A DNA stretch of 52,002 bases from an uncultured Clostridia bacterium. Lineage in GTDB: Bacteria > Bacillota > Clostridia > Christensenellales > Aristaeellaceae. The DNA lies in NCBI GenBank assembly GCA_946536315.1, contig CAMNEH010000005.1:1-52002 (forward strand). The letters run 5' to 3'. The position numbers were made by a program, and so were the translations under genes. The notes under the pieces were generated by a model. The model saw only the letters and a program-made list of their open reading frames with translations, was not told the DNA's origin and did not search any database. How positions within the stretch are numbered: the first letter of the stretch is position 1; each line of letters starts with the position of its first letter. Below are positions 26,665 through 35,051 of the stretch, piece after piece.

Positions 26665-28641
26665 TCACTCCTGCCCTTCCGCGTTGGTCACGTCCAGCCG
26701 CTCCAGCAGGGCCTTGAAATAGGTATCCTGCTCTTCCGGGGTGACGCGGAGCGCTTCGGATACCAGCTTCAGCACGCGGCGCGGGCTGAGGCGCATGCAG
26801 CGCTTGAACGCGGCCACGTTCTGTCGCCAGGAGGCCATGTTGTTGTTGCTGTACAGCTTGAAATGCCGCGGCAGCAGCTGCTTGAGCAGCTCCTCGTTGC
26901 GCTCGATTTCCGGCTTGACCGTTTCGCTGTACAGGAAGCTGTGCTCCATGACCTCGGCCAGCCGCGCGAGGAACTTCGCGCGCATTTCCGGCACGAGCAG
27001 CAGGTTTTTGATCAGGCTGTATTGCGAGGACAGCGTCTTACCCGCCTTAGAGGAATCCAGCAGCATGTACACCGCGTTGTCGCGCAGCTCGCCGCCGCTT
27101 TCGACATCGTAGAGCACATACTTCCACTTGCCGCCGGGCACGCGGTAAACGCGGACATTTTCCAGGTCCTGGTTCATGATGCACAGCTCGAAGCTGGTCC
27201 AGGTGAACAGGCTGTCCACATCCAGGCGGTCGGTGACGTATTGCAGGTTTTCGGGCACGTTCAGGTCATTCGCCTTCACGAAGGCGCGCAGCTCGCGCCA
27301 GTCGTCGGCGCTGCCGTTCTGGATCTGGTCGTCGCGCGCCTCGCCCTTGATGATGTCGATATGGTCGATGACGTCCTTGTCCGTCACGCCCTCCCACTGG
27401 GCGATGGAATACTTGTTGACCTTCTCACGGATATTGTACTGGCCGGAATACGCGCCGTTGATGTATACGACCACGGTCTTGCCCGCCAGGTACATGATGT
27501 CCAGCCCGTTCGCCAGGCGCGTCAGCACCAGGTCCTTCATGCGGCTGTACGGCGCGTCGGAGCCGGTCGAGCGGACGGTGAAGGTCTTGTAGTCCTCATA
27601 CGTCCGGTCGTCGAAGGGGTTGTAGCGGAACCGGCTGTCGCCGCCGTAAGCCGTACGCGCGTACACCGCGAACGACTTCTGCTTCTGCGCGCGCGTCGAG
27701 GTGCCCACGATGTGGAAGGAGCCGAACTGGTTGATCTGAAGAACCCCGTTTTCATCGAAGTATTCCATGTGAATGGGGTATTCCCAGTCCGTATTGTAAT
27801 TCGGCTTCACAAACAGGCCGTTCTTGCCGGTCAGGTACGCTTTGTCCGTGCTGAAGGAGATGACCGGCGTGATCGCGGGATCGTTGATGATATAGCTGGC
27901 GGTCGCCGTATACGAGGGCAGCCGGTCCTCCGGGAACGCGCGGAAGCGGAGGACCGTCGTCTTTTTGACGGTGATCGCGTCCTTATAGAGGCTCGATTTT
28001 TCCGTCGGCAGGCTGCCGTCGGTGGTGTAGCGGACCGGGTCGTCCGAGGTCACGGTGACGCTGACCGCCTGGTCGTACAGGCCGGCGGGCGTCCCGATCA
28101 CCGGCATCGCCGCCTGGGCGGCATACACCTTGTTCGGGTTCTTTTTGCGCGGCGTCGCGGCGGCGAAAAAGCCGTATTCGTCCTTCCCGTCCGCCAGGCC
28201 CCAGGAGATGCCGCCGAGCTGCTCGGGATATTTGATCGCCTGGACCTCGCTGCCCGCCTTGTCCGTCAGGCGGATGGTTTCGCCGGACACGCCGAGCTTG
28301 AAATGCGCGTAGTAGGTCAGGTTTTTCGGACGATCCGCATTCTGGTCCTCGCCGCAGCAGTACACCAGGGCGTATTCCCCTGCCTTCAGGCTGGTCCCGC
28401 TGGGGAAGGTGAAGGCGTACAGGTCAGACTTGGAGTCTGTCAGGCCCCAGCCGGAAAGGTCGACCGCCTTGCTCCCGGTGTTCGTCAGTTCGATCCAGTC
28501 ATACGCGTTGCCGTTGGTATCGTATTCCCCGTTGTCGGTCATGATTTCCGTGATCAGCACGTCAGCGCAGGCGCTGGACAGCGCGCTCAGCAGCAGCGCC
28601 ATCAGAAGCGCCGGCAGCAGAACCTTCCATTTTCCAGACAT
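26665..28641 (-). CDS. Exported CotH kinase-like protein with lamin-tail domain
   Basis: A 658-residue secreted protein. A signal peptide ends near ACA; residues about 27-130 form a lamin-tail domain (VLITEIMTDNGEYDTNGNAYDW, LSGWGLTD); about 150-215 is a chitobiase C-terminal/FN3-like segment with PVRYTTDGSLPT; about 230-620 is the CotH domain, with MKDLVLTRLANGL, NGAYSGQYNIREKVNK and MNQDLENVRVYR...WKYVLYDVE. CotH proteins are atypical kinases that in Bacillus phosphorylate spore-coat proteins; homologues with lamin-tail domains are common in non-sporulating Clostridia, so the target here is unknown. The start at 28641 has GGAGGG 5 nt upstream. Confidence 0.9.
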   Translation of the reverse strand: MSGKWKVLLPALLMALLLSALSSACADVLITEIMTDNGEYDTNGNAYDWIELTNTGSKAVDLSGWGLTDSKSDLYAFTFPSGTSLKAGEYALVYCCGEDQNADRPKNLTYYAHFKLGVSGETIRLTDKAGSEVQAIKYPEQLGGISWGLADGKDEYGFFAAATPRKKNPNKVYAAQAAMPVIGTPAGLYDQAVSVTVTSDDPVRYTTDGSLPTEKSSLYKDAITVKKTTVLRFRAFPEDRLPSYTATASYIINDPAITPVISFSTDKAYLTGKNGLFVKPNYNTDWEYPIHMEYFDENGVLQINQFGSFHIVGTSTRAQKQKSFAVYARTAYGGDSRFRYNPFDDRTYEDYKTFTVRSTGSDAPYSRMKDLVLTRLANGLDIMYLAGKTVVVYINGAYSGQYNIREKVNKYSIAQWEGVTDKDVIDHIDIIKGEARDDQIQNGSADDWRELRAFVKANDLNVPENLQYVTDRLDVDSLFTWTSFELCIMNQDLENVRVYRVPGGKWKYVLYDVESGGELRDNAVYMLLDSSKAGKTLSSQYSLIKNLLLVPEMRAKFLARLAEVMEHSFLYSETVKPEIERNEELLKQLLPRHFKLYSNNNMASWRQNVAAFKRCMRLSPRRVLKLVSEALRVTPEEQDTYFKALLERLDVTNAEGQE

Positions 28642-28673
28642 GGCGACCCTCCAAACAAAAGATTGCAGGCCCA

Positions 28674-28702
28674 AATATACCATATTTGCCCGCGGATTGC
28701 AA
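28674..28702 (-). promoter_or_regulatory. Promoter of the CotH envelope operon
   Basis: On the minus strand TTGCAA (28702-28697), 17-nt spacer, TATATT (28679-28674), about 30 nt before the ATG at 28641. Confidence 0.7.
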
Positions 28703-28713
28703 GCAAGCCGCTG

Positions 28714-29151
28714 TCACCTCACGGTGCCGTACAGCCCATAGAACGCCACCAGCATGAGGATAAACAGCACCTGCCAGATTCTCTTGGCGCGCCGTAGTTT
28801 TTTCAGCTTTTCCTCAGCGGCGTCCTCGCTGCGCCTGACCCGCTCGTCCGCCTCGGCGCGCGCCGCTTCCAGCTGCCGTCCGGCGCGCTCCTCGGCCGAC
28901 CGGACGCGCGCGGCGGCGTCGTCCGACACCCGGCGCATGGCATCGCGCCAGGCGCTGCGGCAGCGGTCCATCGCGGCGCCCGCGACAGAGAACATCAGCT
29001 TCACCTGATCGTCGCTCATCGTTCCGAGCACCAGGCGCTGGGCCTCGTCCAGCCGGACCTCGATGTCCTCACTGTCCAGAGCGGCCAGGGCCTGCGCCGC
29101 CGGATCCGCCGTTCGCGCCGTTTCGAGGGCGTTGTTTTCCGGTTCACTCAT
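28714..29151 (-). CDS. Coiled-coil protein with C-terminal membrane anchor, partner of the TIR gene
   Basis: A 145-residue protein. Residues about 70-118 are a long charged helix rich in Ala, Arg and Glu (heptad-like, AAARVRSAEERAGRQLEAARAEADERV), and residues 124-141 are one hydrophobic segment at the extreme C-terminus, the layout of a tail-anchored protein facing the cytoplasm. It overlaps the TIR gene by 8 nt and is translationally coupled to it. No enzymatic motif or family was recognised; it may hold the TIR protein at the membrane. Confidence 0.78.
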   Translation of the reverse strand: MSEPENNALETARTADPAAQALAALDSEDIEVRLDEAQRLVLGTMSDDQVKLMFSVAGAAMDRCRSAWRDAMRRVSDDAAARVRSAEERAGRQLEAARAEADERVRRSEDAAEEKLKKLRRAKRIWQVLFILMLVAFYGLYGTVR

Positions 29152-31114
29152 CCCGCGTACTCCTCCCCTGTCCCTCCTGATCGATGACGGCGCCGCCGCC
29201 GCGCGCCGGGGACAGGAATCGGATGATCACGTCCCTGGGCGCTTCAGTCTCCGGTTCAGCCGCTTCCGCCGGACGCCGCAGCGCCGCGAACTCGGCCATA
29301 TTCTCCAGCGCCGCGGCCACCCCGGGCGCATCCGCCGCCTGCTCATACGCCGCCAGCGCGCGCCCGAACAGCCTGCACTCCGTATAGGCCCGCCCGATCA
29401 GCGCCTGCAGCTCCTGCCCGTTGAGCCGGCCGTTGAACTCACCGGTGATCTTGCTCAGCGCGTCCCGCATTCCCTCCAGCGTCCGCGCCCTGGACGCGCG
29501 ATTCTGGTCGAGTTCCTCCAGAAGCTGGCTTTTTTTCTTGCGCTTCGCCTTGGCAAACGCGCCGCGAAGCCCGGCGATTTCGTCCCTGAGCGACGCCATT
29601 TCACGCTCCACGGCCGCCAGGGCCGACTCACCGACGGGGATATTCGCCTGCATCTCCCTCGCCAGCTTGTACCAGCGCTGCAGCTGGTCCACCCGCTCGT
29701 CCGCTTCACGGGCGCGACGCGCACAGCTTTCCGCGTCCTCGAGGCACTGCCGGCGGCGTTCAGCGGCGTCGCGATAGCCGCCGAGCGCCTGAAACAGGTC
29801 CGCCGCCGCGCGCAGCGCTTCCGCGTCCTCCGCGGCGGCTGCCTGCCGCAGCGCCTGCCAGTATTCGCGGCTGCGGCGCGCCTCCTCCAGCCGGTCCACG
29901 ATCGCCTGGTTGTACCCGGCGTAGACCGCACGCTGACGCTCGTCGGCGAAGCGGAGCGCTTTCTGATAATTGGTCAGGCCCGTCAGCGGCTGTCCGCACC
30001 CGGCGAGGTCCGCCTCGCGCGCCACCCGGCGCTGCGCCTGAATCTTGCCGATATAGGCCGGCGCGTATTCCGGCGAAATGTCCAGGATCCGGTCAAAGTA
30101 CTGATCCGCCCGCTCCCACGCGCCGTCCTCCAGGAACAGCTGCGCGCGGCGGAGCAGGGACGAGACGTCCGGCCCTCCCGGCGCAGGGTCCTGCGGCGCA
30201 GCCGGCGCCGGCCGTTCCGCGTTCAGCACCTTCCTGACGCCGCGGATGATGTCCTGCAGGAAGCCGATCTGGGACATATCCTGGCTCTGCAGCACAGAGA
30301 GCTCCTCCGGCAGGTCATAGGGATCCATATCGCGGTAGCAGGGGATCAGCAGTCTCGACCGGTCCGATTTCATCAGCATCAGGTAGCGGTGCCACTCGTT
30401 TTTCACCCAGACCGCCTCGAAATACTCCCGCCGCGTGCCGATGACCAGCATGACCTTCGCGCTGTTCAGCGCGGCGAAAATATACGGCTCATACTCGTGC
30501 CCCAGCTTGTTTTCCAGCGTGATACGGGAAAAGAAGACCTTCAGGCCGGCGTCCGTCAGGTGGTAGTAGATCGTCTGCGCCAACGTCGAATCCAGCGTAC
30601 GGCGGCCGTCCTCCGCAGCCTCCTTGTAGCAGATGAAGACGTCATAGGGCGTCTCCCGGGCGGAAATCTTCAGGATACCCTGCTGGATGCGGCGGAACTT
30701 CTGCGCCTCCTGCTCGTACAGCGCCCTGGACTGCCGGTCCGGCGCGAACTGCAGCGCGCGCAGGTAGTCGGGGTCCGCCAGGATGGAGGTGATCTGCACC
30801 CGGTGGCACGTGGGGATCCGCTCGTGGGTTTTCGGGTCCTTGACGTATTCGATGCCGTACCTGGACAGCACCAGTCCCCAGTACGCCTCCGCGTTTTCCG
30901 GATCACTCTCCAGGATCTTATCGTAGGCCTCAATGGCCTTGTCATACTCGTTCTGCCGCCGGAAATGGTTCGCCCGGTTGAACAGGTTCAGCACGTTCTC
31001 GTCCTTCACCCGGGGAAAGGTCATCGCGCTCCCGCAGCAATCGCAGGTTCCGCAGGTCCTGTCCTCCCACAGGCGGATGTCGCCGCCGCACATCTTGCAC
31101 TTCAGGATTCCCAC
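29144..31114 (-). CDS. Zinc-ribbon / TPR / TIR-domain protein
   Basis: 656 residues from GTG 31114 (663 from ATG 31135). Order: an N-terminal zinc ribbon (LKCKMCGGDI ... CGTCDCCG), TPR-like helices (FNRANHFRRQNEYDKAIEAYDKIL), a TIR domain at about 155-293 (YDVFICYKEA, VFFSRITLENKLGHEYEPYIFAALNSAKVMLVIGT), then TPR and coiled-coil repeats rich in Ala and Arg. TIR domains act as NAD-cleaving enzymes or protein adaptors; which applies here cannot be read from the sequence, though several glutamates lie in the EYEP region. This architecture is widespread in gut Clostridia with unknown role. The GTG start is preferred since it leaves the zinc ribbon at the extreme N-terminus and GGGAGG lies about 10 nt upstream; a TATAAT overlaps the ATG at 31135. 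Confidence 0.88.
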   Translation of the reverse strand: MGILKCKMCGGDIRLWEDRTCGTCDCCGSAMTFPRVKDENVLNLFNRANHFRRQNEYDKAIEAYDKILESDPENAEAYWGLVLSRYGIEYVKDPKTHERIPTCHRVQITSILADPDYLRALQFAPDRQSRALYEQEAQKFRRIQQGILKISARETPYDVFICYKEAAEDGRRTLDSTLAQTIYYHLTDAGLKVFFSRITLENKLGHEYEPYIFAALNSAKVMLVIGTRREYFEAVWVKNEWHRYLMLMKSDRSRLLIPCYRDMDPYDLPEELSVLQSQDMSQIGFLQDIIRGVRKVLNAERPAPAAPQDPAPGGPDVSSLLRRAQLFLEDGAWERADQYFDRILDISPEYAPAYIGKIQAQRRVAREADLAGCGQPLTGLTNYQKALRFADERQRAVYAGYNQAIVDRLEEARRSREYWQALRQAAAAEDAEALRAAADLFQALGGYRDAAERRRQCLEDAESCARRAREADERVDQLQRWYKLAREMQANIPVGESALAAVEREMASLRDEIAGLRGAFAKAKRKKKSQLLEELDQNRASRARTLEGMRDALSKITGEFNGRLNGQELQALIGRAYTECRLFGRALAAYEQAADAPGVAAALENMAEFAALRRPAEAAEPETEAPRDVIIRFLSPARGGGAVIDQEGQGRSTRDE

Positions 31115-31143
31115 GCCGCCATCGCCTCCCGCCATTATACCGA

Positions 31144-31173
31144 AGGGACTGTGAAAGCATCCTCACAGTCCCT
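31144..31173. other. Perfect stem-loop upstream of the TIR gene
   Basis: An 11-bp perfect stem (31144-31154 with 31163-31173) and 8-nt loop sits 30-60 nt before the TIR start. On the plus strand it is followed by GTTTTC, but no plus-strand gene ends here; on the minus strand it would lie at or before the transcription start. The remainder of the 31136-31306 gap holds the ttcA promoter and nothing else recognisable. Confidence 0.6.
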
Positions 31174-31227
31174 GTTTTCAATGGCATTCTATCATACGCT
31201 TTGTGGCGTGTCAAGGCGCGCCGCCAT

Positions 31228-31256
31228 TTGCTTTTCAGCGGATTTCGATGTACAAT
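31228..31256 (+). promoter_or_regulatory. Promoter of the ttcA-tcdA pair
   Basis: TTGCTT (31228-31233), 17-nt spacer, TACAAT (31251-31256), about 50 nt before the ATG. Confidence 0.7.
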
Positions 31257-31306
31257 AGCGCCGTCCGGCCCGTGCGCGGACGGCATTTCAGCGAGGAGGC
31301 CCCGAC

Positions 31307-32158
31307 ATGAGCAGAACCTTTACCCCGGTCCAGCAGATCGAGCAGACGATCGTGCGGCGGTATCACGAGCAGCTGTGGAGCCCCTTCTGCAAGGCGATCA
31401 AGCGTTACCGGCTGATTCAGCCCGGCGACCGCATCGCCGTGTGCATTTCGGGCGGCAAGGACAGCATGCTGCTGGCCAAAATGACGCAGATGCTGCAGCG
31501 GCACACGGAGATCCCCTTCGAGGCCGTCTACCTGATCATGGACCCCGGCTACAACGCGGAGAACCGCCGGCAGGTGGAGAGCAACGCCCGGTTTCTGGAG
31601 ATTCCGTACACGCTGTTTGAAAGCGACATTTTCGAGGTCGCCAACAGCCAGGAGAAGAATCCGTGCTTCCTCTGCGCGCGCATGCGGCGCGGCTGCCTGT
31701 ACAGGCACGCCCAGGCGCTGGGCTGCAACAAGATCGCCCTCGGCCATCATTTTGACGACGTCATCGGCACGACGGTGATGGGCATGTTTTACGGCGGACA
31801 GATTCAGGCGATGCCGCCGAAGCTCAAGTCCCGGAATTACCCGGGCATGGAGCTGATCCGTCCGCTGTACCTGGTGCATGAGGACGATATCATCGCCTGG
31901 AAAAACGCCAACGGCCTGAACTTCATTCAGTGCGCCTGCCGTTTTACCGAAAACGCCGCGCGCGGGGACGAGCACAGCAGCAAGCGGCTGGAAATCAAGC
32001 GCCTGCTCAAAACGCTCCGGCAGGACAACCCGCACATCGAGGACAATATTTTCGCCAGCATCCATACCGTACAGCTGGATACGATGGTCGGCTGGAAGTA
32101 CAAAGGAAAAGCCTGCTCCTTTTTAGACGGCTATGAACAGGAGGACACGCCATGCTGA
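31307..32158 (+). CDS. ttcA: TtcA-like tRNA 2-thiocytidine synthetase (PP-loop ATPase)
   Basis: A 283-residue N-type ATP pyrophosphatase. The PP-loop SGGKDS is at 48-53, and conserved cysteines C120 and C123 (CFLC) with C209/C211 (QCAC) provide candidates for the three ligands of the TtcA iron-sulfur cluster. TtcA thiolates C32 of tRNA; close relatives (TtuA/Ncs6 type) thiolate other positions, so the exact nucleotide is inferred. GHHFDD follows as in the family. GAGGAGG precedes the start. It overlaps tcdA by 7 nt, pairing two tRNA-modification genes. Confidence 0.85.
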   Translation: MSRTFTPVQQIEQTIVRRYHEQLWSPFCKAIKRYRLIQPGDRIAVCISGGKDSMLLAKMTQMLQRHTEIPFEAVYLIMDPGYNAENRRQVESNARFLEIPYTLFESDIFEVANSQEKNPCFLCARMRRGCLYRHAQALGCNKIALGHHFDDVIGTTVMGMFYGGQIQAMPPKLKSRNYPGMELIRPLYLVHEDDIIAWKNANGLNFIQCACRFTENAARGDEHSSKRLEIKRLLKTLRQDNPHIEDNIFASIHTVQLDTMVGWKYKGKACSFLDGYEQEDTPC

Positions 32159-32877
32159 ATGCCTTTTCGCGGACAGCGCGCCTGCTGGGGCCAGCGGCGC
32201 TGACGCGGCTGTCGCAATGCCGGGTGGCCGTATTCGGCGTCGGCGGCGTCGGCGGCTATGCCGTGGAGGCGCTGGCCCGCAGCGGCGTCGGCGCGCTGGA
32301 CCTGGTCGACAGCGACCGGGTCAGCCTGACCAACCTCAACCGTCAGCTGATTGCCACGCACCGGACCATCGGGCAATACAAGGTGGACGTCGCCCGCGAG
32401 CGGGTGCTCGAGATCAACCCCGACTGCGACGTGACCGTGCACCGCGTCTTTTACCTGCCGGAGACGCGGGACAGCTTTGACTTTACACAGTACGACTACG
32501 TGATCGACGCCATCGACACGGTCGCGGGCAAGCTCGCGCTGGCGCAGCAGGCGCAGGACACCGGCACCCCGATCATCAGCGCCATGGGTGCGGGCAACAA
32601 GCTGGACCCCACCGCCTTCCGCGTGGCGGACATTTCCCAGACCTCCGTCTGTCCGTTGGCGCGGGTCATGCGCGCGGAGTGCCGCAAGCGCGGCATCCGG
32701 GCGCTCAAGGTCGTCTATTCCACCGAGCCCCCGCTGAAGCCGTCGGACGATGCCGGGGACACGGAGGACCCGGTCGGCGCGCGCCGGTCCGTACCCGGTT
32801 CGGTCGCCTTCGTGCCCTCCGTCGCCGGCCTGATCCTGGCGGGAGAGGTCATCAAGGACCTGGTCCGGGACGCCTGA
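32152..32877 (+). CDS. tcdA: tRNA threonylcarbamoyladenosine dehydratase
   Basis: A 241-residue E1/ThiF-like enzyme that cyclises t6A37 of tRNA to ct6A using ATP. The Rossmann motif FGVGGVGGYAVEAL is at 28-41, followed by DLVDSDRVSLTNLNRQ and the conserved arginine of the adenylation site; GAGNKLDPT and CPLARVMR are characteristic of the TcdA/CsdL group. The end (SVPGSVAFVPSVAGLILAGEV) is complete. AGGAGG lies upstream inside ttcA. Its stop is 3 nt from the convergent MATE stop; no terminator is visible between them. Confidence 0.92.
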   Translation: MLNAFSRTARLLGPAALTRLSQCRVAVFGVGGVGGYAVEALARSGVGALDLVDSDRVSLTNLNRQLIATHRTIGQYKVDVARERVLEINPDCDVTVHRVFYLPETRDSFDFTQYDYVIDAIDTVAGKLALAQQAQDTGTPIISAMGAGNKLDPTAFRVADISQTSVCPLARVMRAECRKRGIRALKVVYSTEPPLKPSDDAGDTEDPVGARRSVPGSVAFVPSVAGLILAGEVIKDLVRDA

Positions 32878-32880
32878 CGC

Positions 32881-34920
32881 TTACGCCTGCCGCGCAGCCT
32901 GCGCGATCACCCGCGCAGCGTCGTCCGGCGTCATGCGGTCCGTGTTGACGCAGAGGTCATACGTGCCCGCCTCACCCCATTTGCGCTGCGACGCCTGGTT
33001 GTAGTAGGCCGCCCGCTCCCGGTCCGCCTTGGCGACGCGCTGTCGGGCTTCCTTTTCGGTCATTCGCTCGCGGTCCATGACGTGCCGGACGCGGCGTTCC
33101 TCCGGCGCGCAGACGAACACGGACAGGAGCTTCGCCCGGTCGCGCAGGATCTGATCGGCGCGCCGGCCGACGATGACGCAGGGACCCTCGGCGGCGACCT
33201 TTTCGATGATCTCGCGCTGGGCCTTCGCCGCCTTCTCCTCCAGCGGAACATAATCGCGCGTGCCAAACCCGATGCTCTGGTAGAGCGTGGGCACTGTTAC
33301 GCTCTGTTCGTCCTGGCTTTCCAGGTACTTCATGCTCAGGCCGCTCGTTCGGGCGGCCTGCGCCAGCAGCTGCGAATCGTAGTAGGGCACATTCAGCGCC
33401 GCGGCGACCTTCTGCGCGATGGTGCGCCCGCCGGCGCCGTAGCTGCGGCCGATCACGACGATGCGGTCGGTCAGCGCGCTGCCGGTGACCTGCGGCGCTT
33501 CCGCCGCCTGCGTCTGCCGGGCCGCGGCCGGGCGGGACAGCTGGCGGTACGTCGCCAGGATGACGAACACCGCGATCACAAAGGTCAGCAGGTCAGACAC
33601 CGGCATGGAATACAGCACGCCGTCCAGCCCGAACCAGCGGGGCAGCAGCAGGGCGAAGCCCACGCCGAACACCACCTCGCGCACCATGGAGATCAGCGTG
33701 GAGGCCAGCGCCTTCCCCACCGACTGCAGGTAAATGAAGGTGCCCTTGTTCACCGTCGCCAGCGGCATCAGGCACAGGTAGGTGCGGAACGCTTTGACGG
33801 CGAAATCCGTATAGGCCCTGCTCTCATTGGCCGCGCCGAAGATGCCGATGAGCTGCCCGGGAAAGAACTCCACGATGATCAGCGCGACCAGGCCGACCAC
33901 AAACTCGCCGGTCAGCAGGCGGGTGAACAGCGCCTTCACCCGGTCGTTGTGGCCGGCGCCCACATTATAGCCCACCACGGGGATGCAGCCCGCCGCCATG
34001 CCCACGGCGATGGAAATGACGATCTGGAAGAATTTCATCACGATGCCCACGACGGCCATGGGGATCTGGGCGTATTCCGGTTTCGAAAACACCGCGTCCA
34101 GCGCGCCGTACTTCTGGATCATGTTGTTGATGGCCATCATGGCCGCCACCAGGGAGATCTGCGACAGGAAGCTGGTCATGCCCAGCGACAGGTAATGCCT
34201 GGCCAGGCCGGGATGCACGCCAAAGCTTTCCCTGCGCAGTCTGACCGCCTTCATGTGGAACAGGTACCACACCGCCAGCGCGGCGGTCAGGACCTGGCCC
34301 AGGACAGTGGCCAGCGCGGCGCCCATCATGCCCCACTTGAACACAAAGATGAACACCGGGTCCAGGATGATGTTCACCACCGCGCCGGCGAGGGTGGACA
34401 CCATGGCAAACCGCGGGCTGCCGTCCGAGCGGATGATGGGGTTCATCGCCTGGCCGAACATGTAAAACGGCAGACCGACCGTGATCCAGAGAAAATAGCT
34501 CTGCGCCTGGCGGAAGGTTTCGTCGTTGACACGGCCGCCAAAGGCGGTCAGGATGCCGTCGGCGAAGATCAGATACACCGCGGTCACGACCAGGCTGATC
34601 CCCACGCACAGCACCACCGCGCTGCCGATGGACCGGTGCGCGTCGTCCCGGTTGCCCGCGCCCAGGCTGATGGAGACGAACGCGCACGCGCCGTCGCCGA
34701 TCATGACCGCGATGGCCAGCGCCACCACCGTCAGCGGGAAGACCACCGTATTGGCCGCGTTGCCATAGGAGCCTAGATAGGTCGCGTTGGCGATGAAGAT
34801 CTGGTCGACGATATTATACAGCGCCGCCACCAGCAGGCTGATGATGCAGGGCACCGCGTACTTCATCATCAGTTTGCCGACCGGCTCCTGCTCCAGAAAG
34901 TTGTTTTCCTTGTGTTCCAT
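32881..34920 (-). CDS. MATE efflux transporter fused to a cytidylate-kinase-like domain
   Basis: A 679-residue fusion. Residues 1-450 are a full twelve-segment MATE exporter (KYAVPCIISLLVAALYNIVDQIFI, MIGDGACAFVSISLGAGN) that would expel cationic compounds by ion exchange. After an Ala/Gln-rich linker, residues 485-679 form a cytidylate-kinase-like domain: VVIGRSYGAGGRTIAQKV is the glycine-rich phosphate loop, followed by PYYDSQLLAQAA, VIVGRRADQIL and the arginine-rich lid ERRVRHVMDRERMTEKEARQR. The kinase part is in frame with no stop, frameshift or internal ribosome site seen. A regulatory or nucleotide-sensing role is only a guess. AAAGGA precedes the ATG. Expression is probably controlled by the leader at 34942-35045. 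Confidence 0.9.
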   Translation of the reverse strand: MEHKENNFLEQEPVGKLMMKYAVPCIISLLVAALYNIVDQIFIANATYLGSYGNAANTVVFPLTVVALAIAVMIGDGACAFVSISLGAGNRDDAHRSIGSAVVLCVGISLVVTAVYLIFADGILTAFGGRVNDETFRQAQSYFLWITVGLPFYMFGQAMNPIIRSDGSPRFAMVSTLAGAVVNIILDPVFIFVFKWGMMGAALATVLGQVLTAALAVWYLFHMKAVRLRRESFGVHPGLARHYLSLGMTSFLSQISLVAAMMAINNMIQKYGALDAVFSKPEYAQIPMAVVGIVMKFFQIVISIAVGMAAGCIPVVGYNVGAGHNDRVKALFTRLLTGEFVVGLVALIIVEFFPGQLIGIFGAANESRAYTDFAVKAFRTYLCLMPLATVNKGTFIYLQSVGKALASTLISMVREVVFGVGFALLLPRWFGLDGVLYSMPVSDLLTFVIAVFVILATYRQLSRPAAARQTQAAEAPQVTGSALTDRIVVIGRSYGAGGRTIAQKVAAALNVPYYDSQLLAQAARTSGLSMKYLESQDEQSVTVPTLYQSIGFGTRDYVPLEEKAAKAQREIIEKVAAEGPCVIVGRRADQILRDRAKLLSVFVCAPEERRVRHVMDRERMTEKEARQRVAKADRERAAYYNQASQRKWGEAGTYDLCVNTDRMTPDDAARVIAQAARQA

Positions 34921-34941
34921 CGTGATTTCCTTTCTGCTGCC

Positions 34942-35045
34942 AAAAAAAATACGCCTGGCCCACAGCCGGTTCCGCTGCGGCAGGCGTCATTCGCACAGAA
35001 AAAGCGCGGGCCGCAGCCGGATTTACGCTGCAAGCCACACGCTGT
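34942..35045 (-). promoter_or_regulatory. Two-hairpin transcription attenuator (candidate riboswitch) before the MATE fusion gene
   Basis: On the minus strand, between promoter and ATG, hairpin 1 (35042-35004) ends in five T (35003-34999) and hairpin 2 (34987-34951) ends in eight T (34949-34942). Both share the core GCAGCG..AA.CCGGCTG, and both apical loops carry CCGG, which is self-complementary. The 3' arm of hairpin 1 (GCTGCGGC) is perfectly complementary to the 5' arm of hairpin 2 (GCCGCAGC), giving mutually exclusive folds. MATE genes in Clostridia are known targets of guanidine-class riboswitches; membership of a known class is not established here. Confidence 0.6.
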
Positions 35046-35051
35046 AGCGGT

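Noticed and set aside
26626-28797. A 723-residue plus-strand open frame, and a similar one at 29063-31258.
   Set aside because: Antisense to the CotH and TIR genes, which have recognisable domains; composition is that of mirrored coding DNA.
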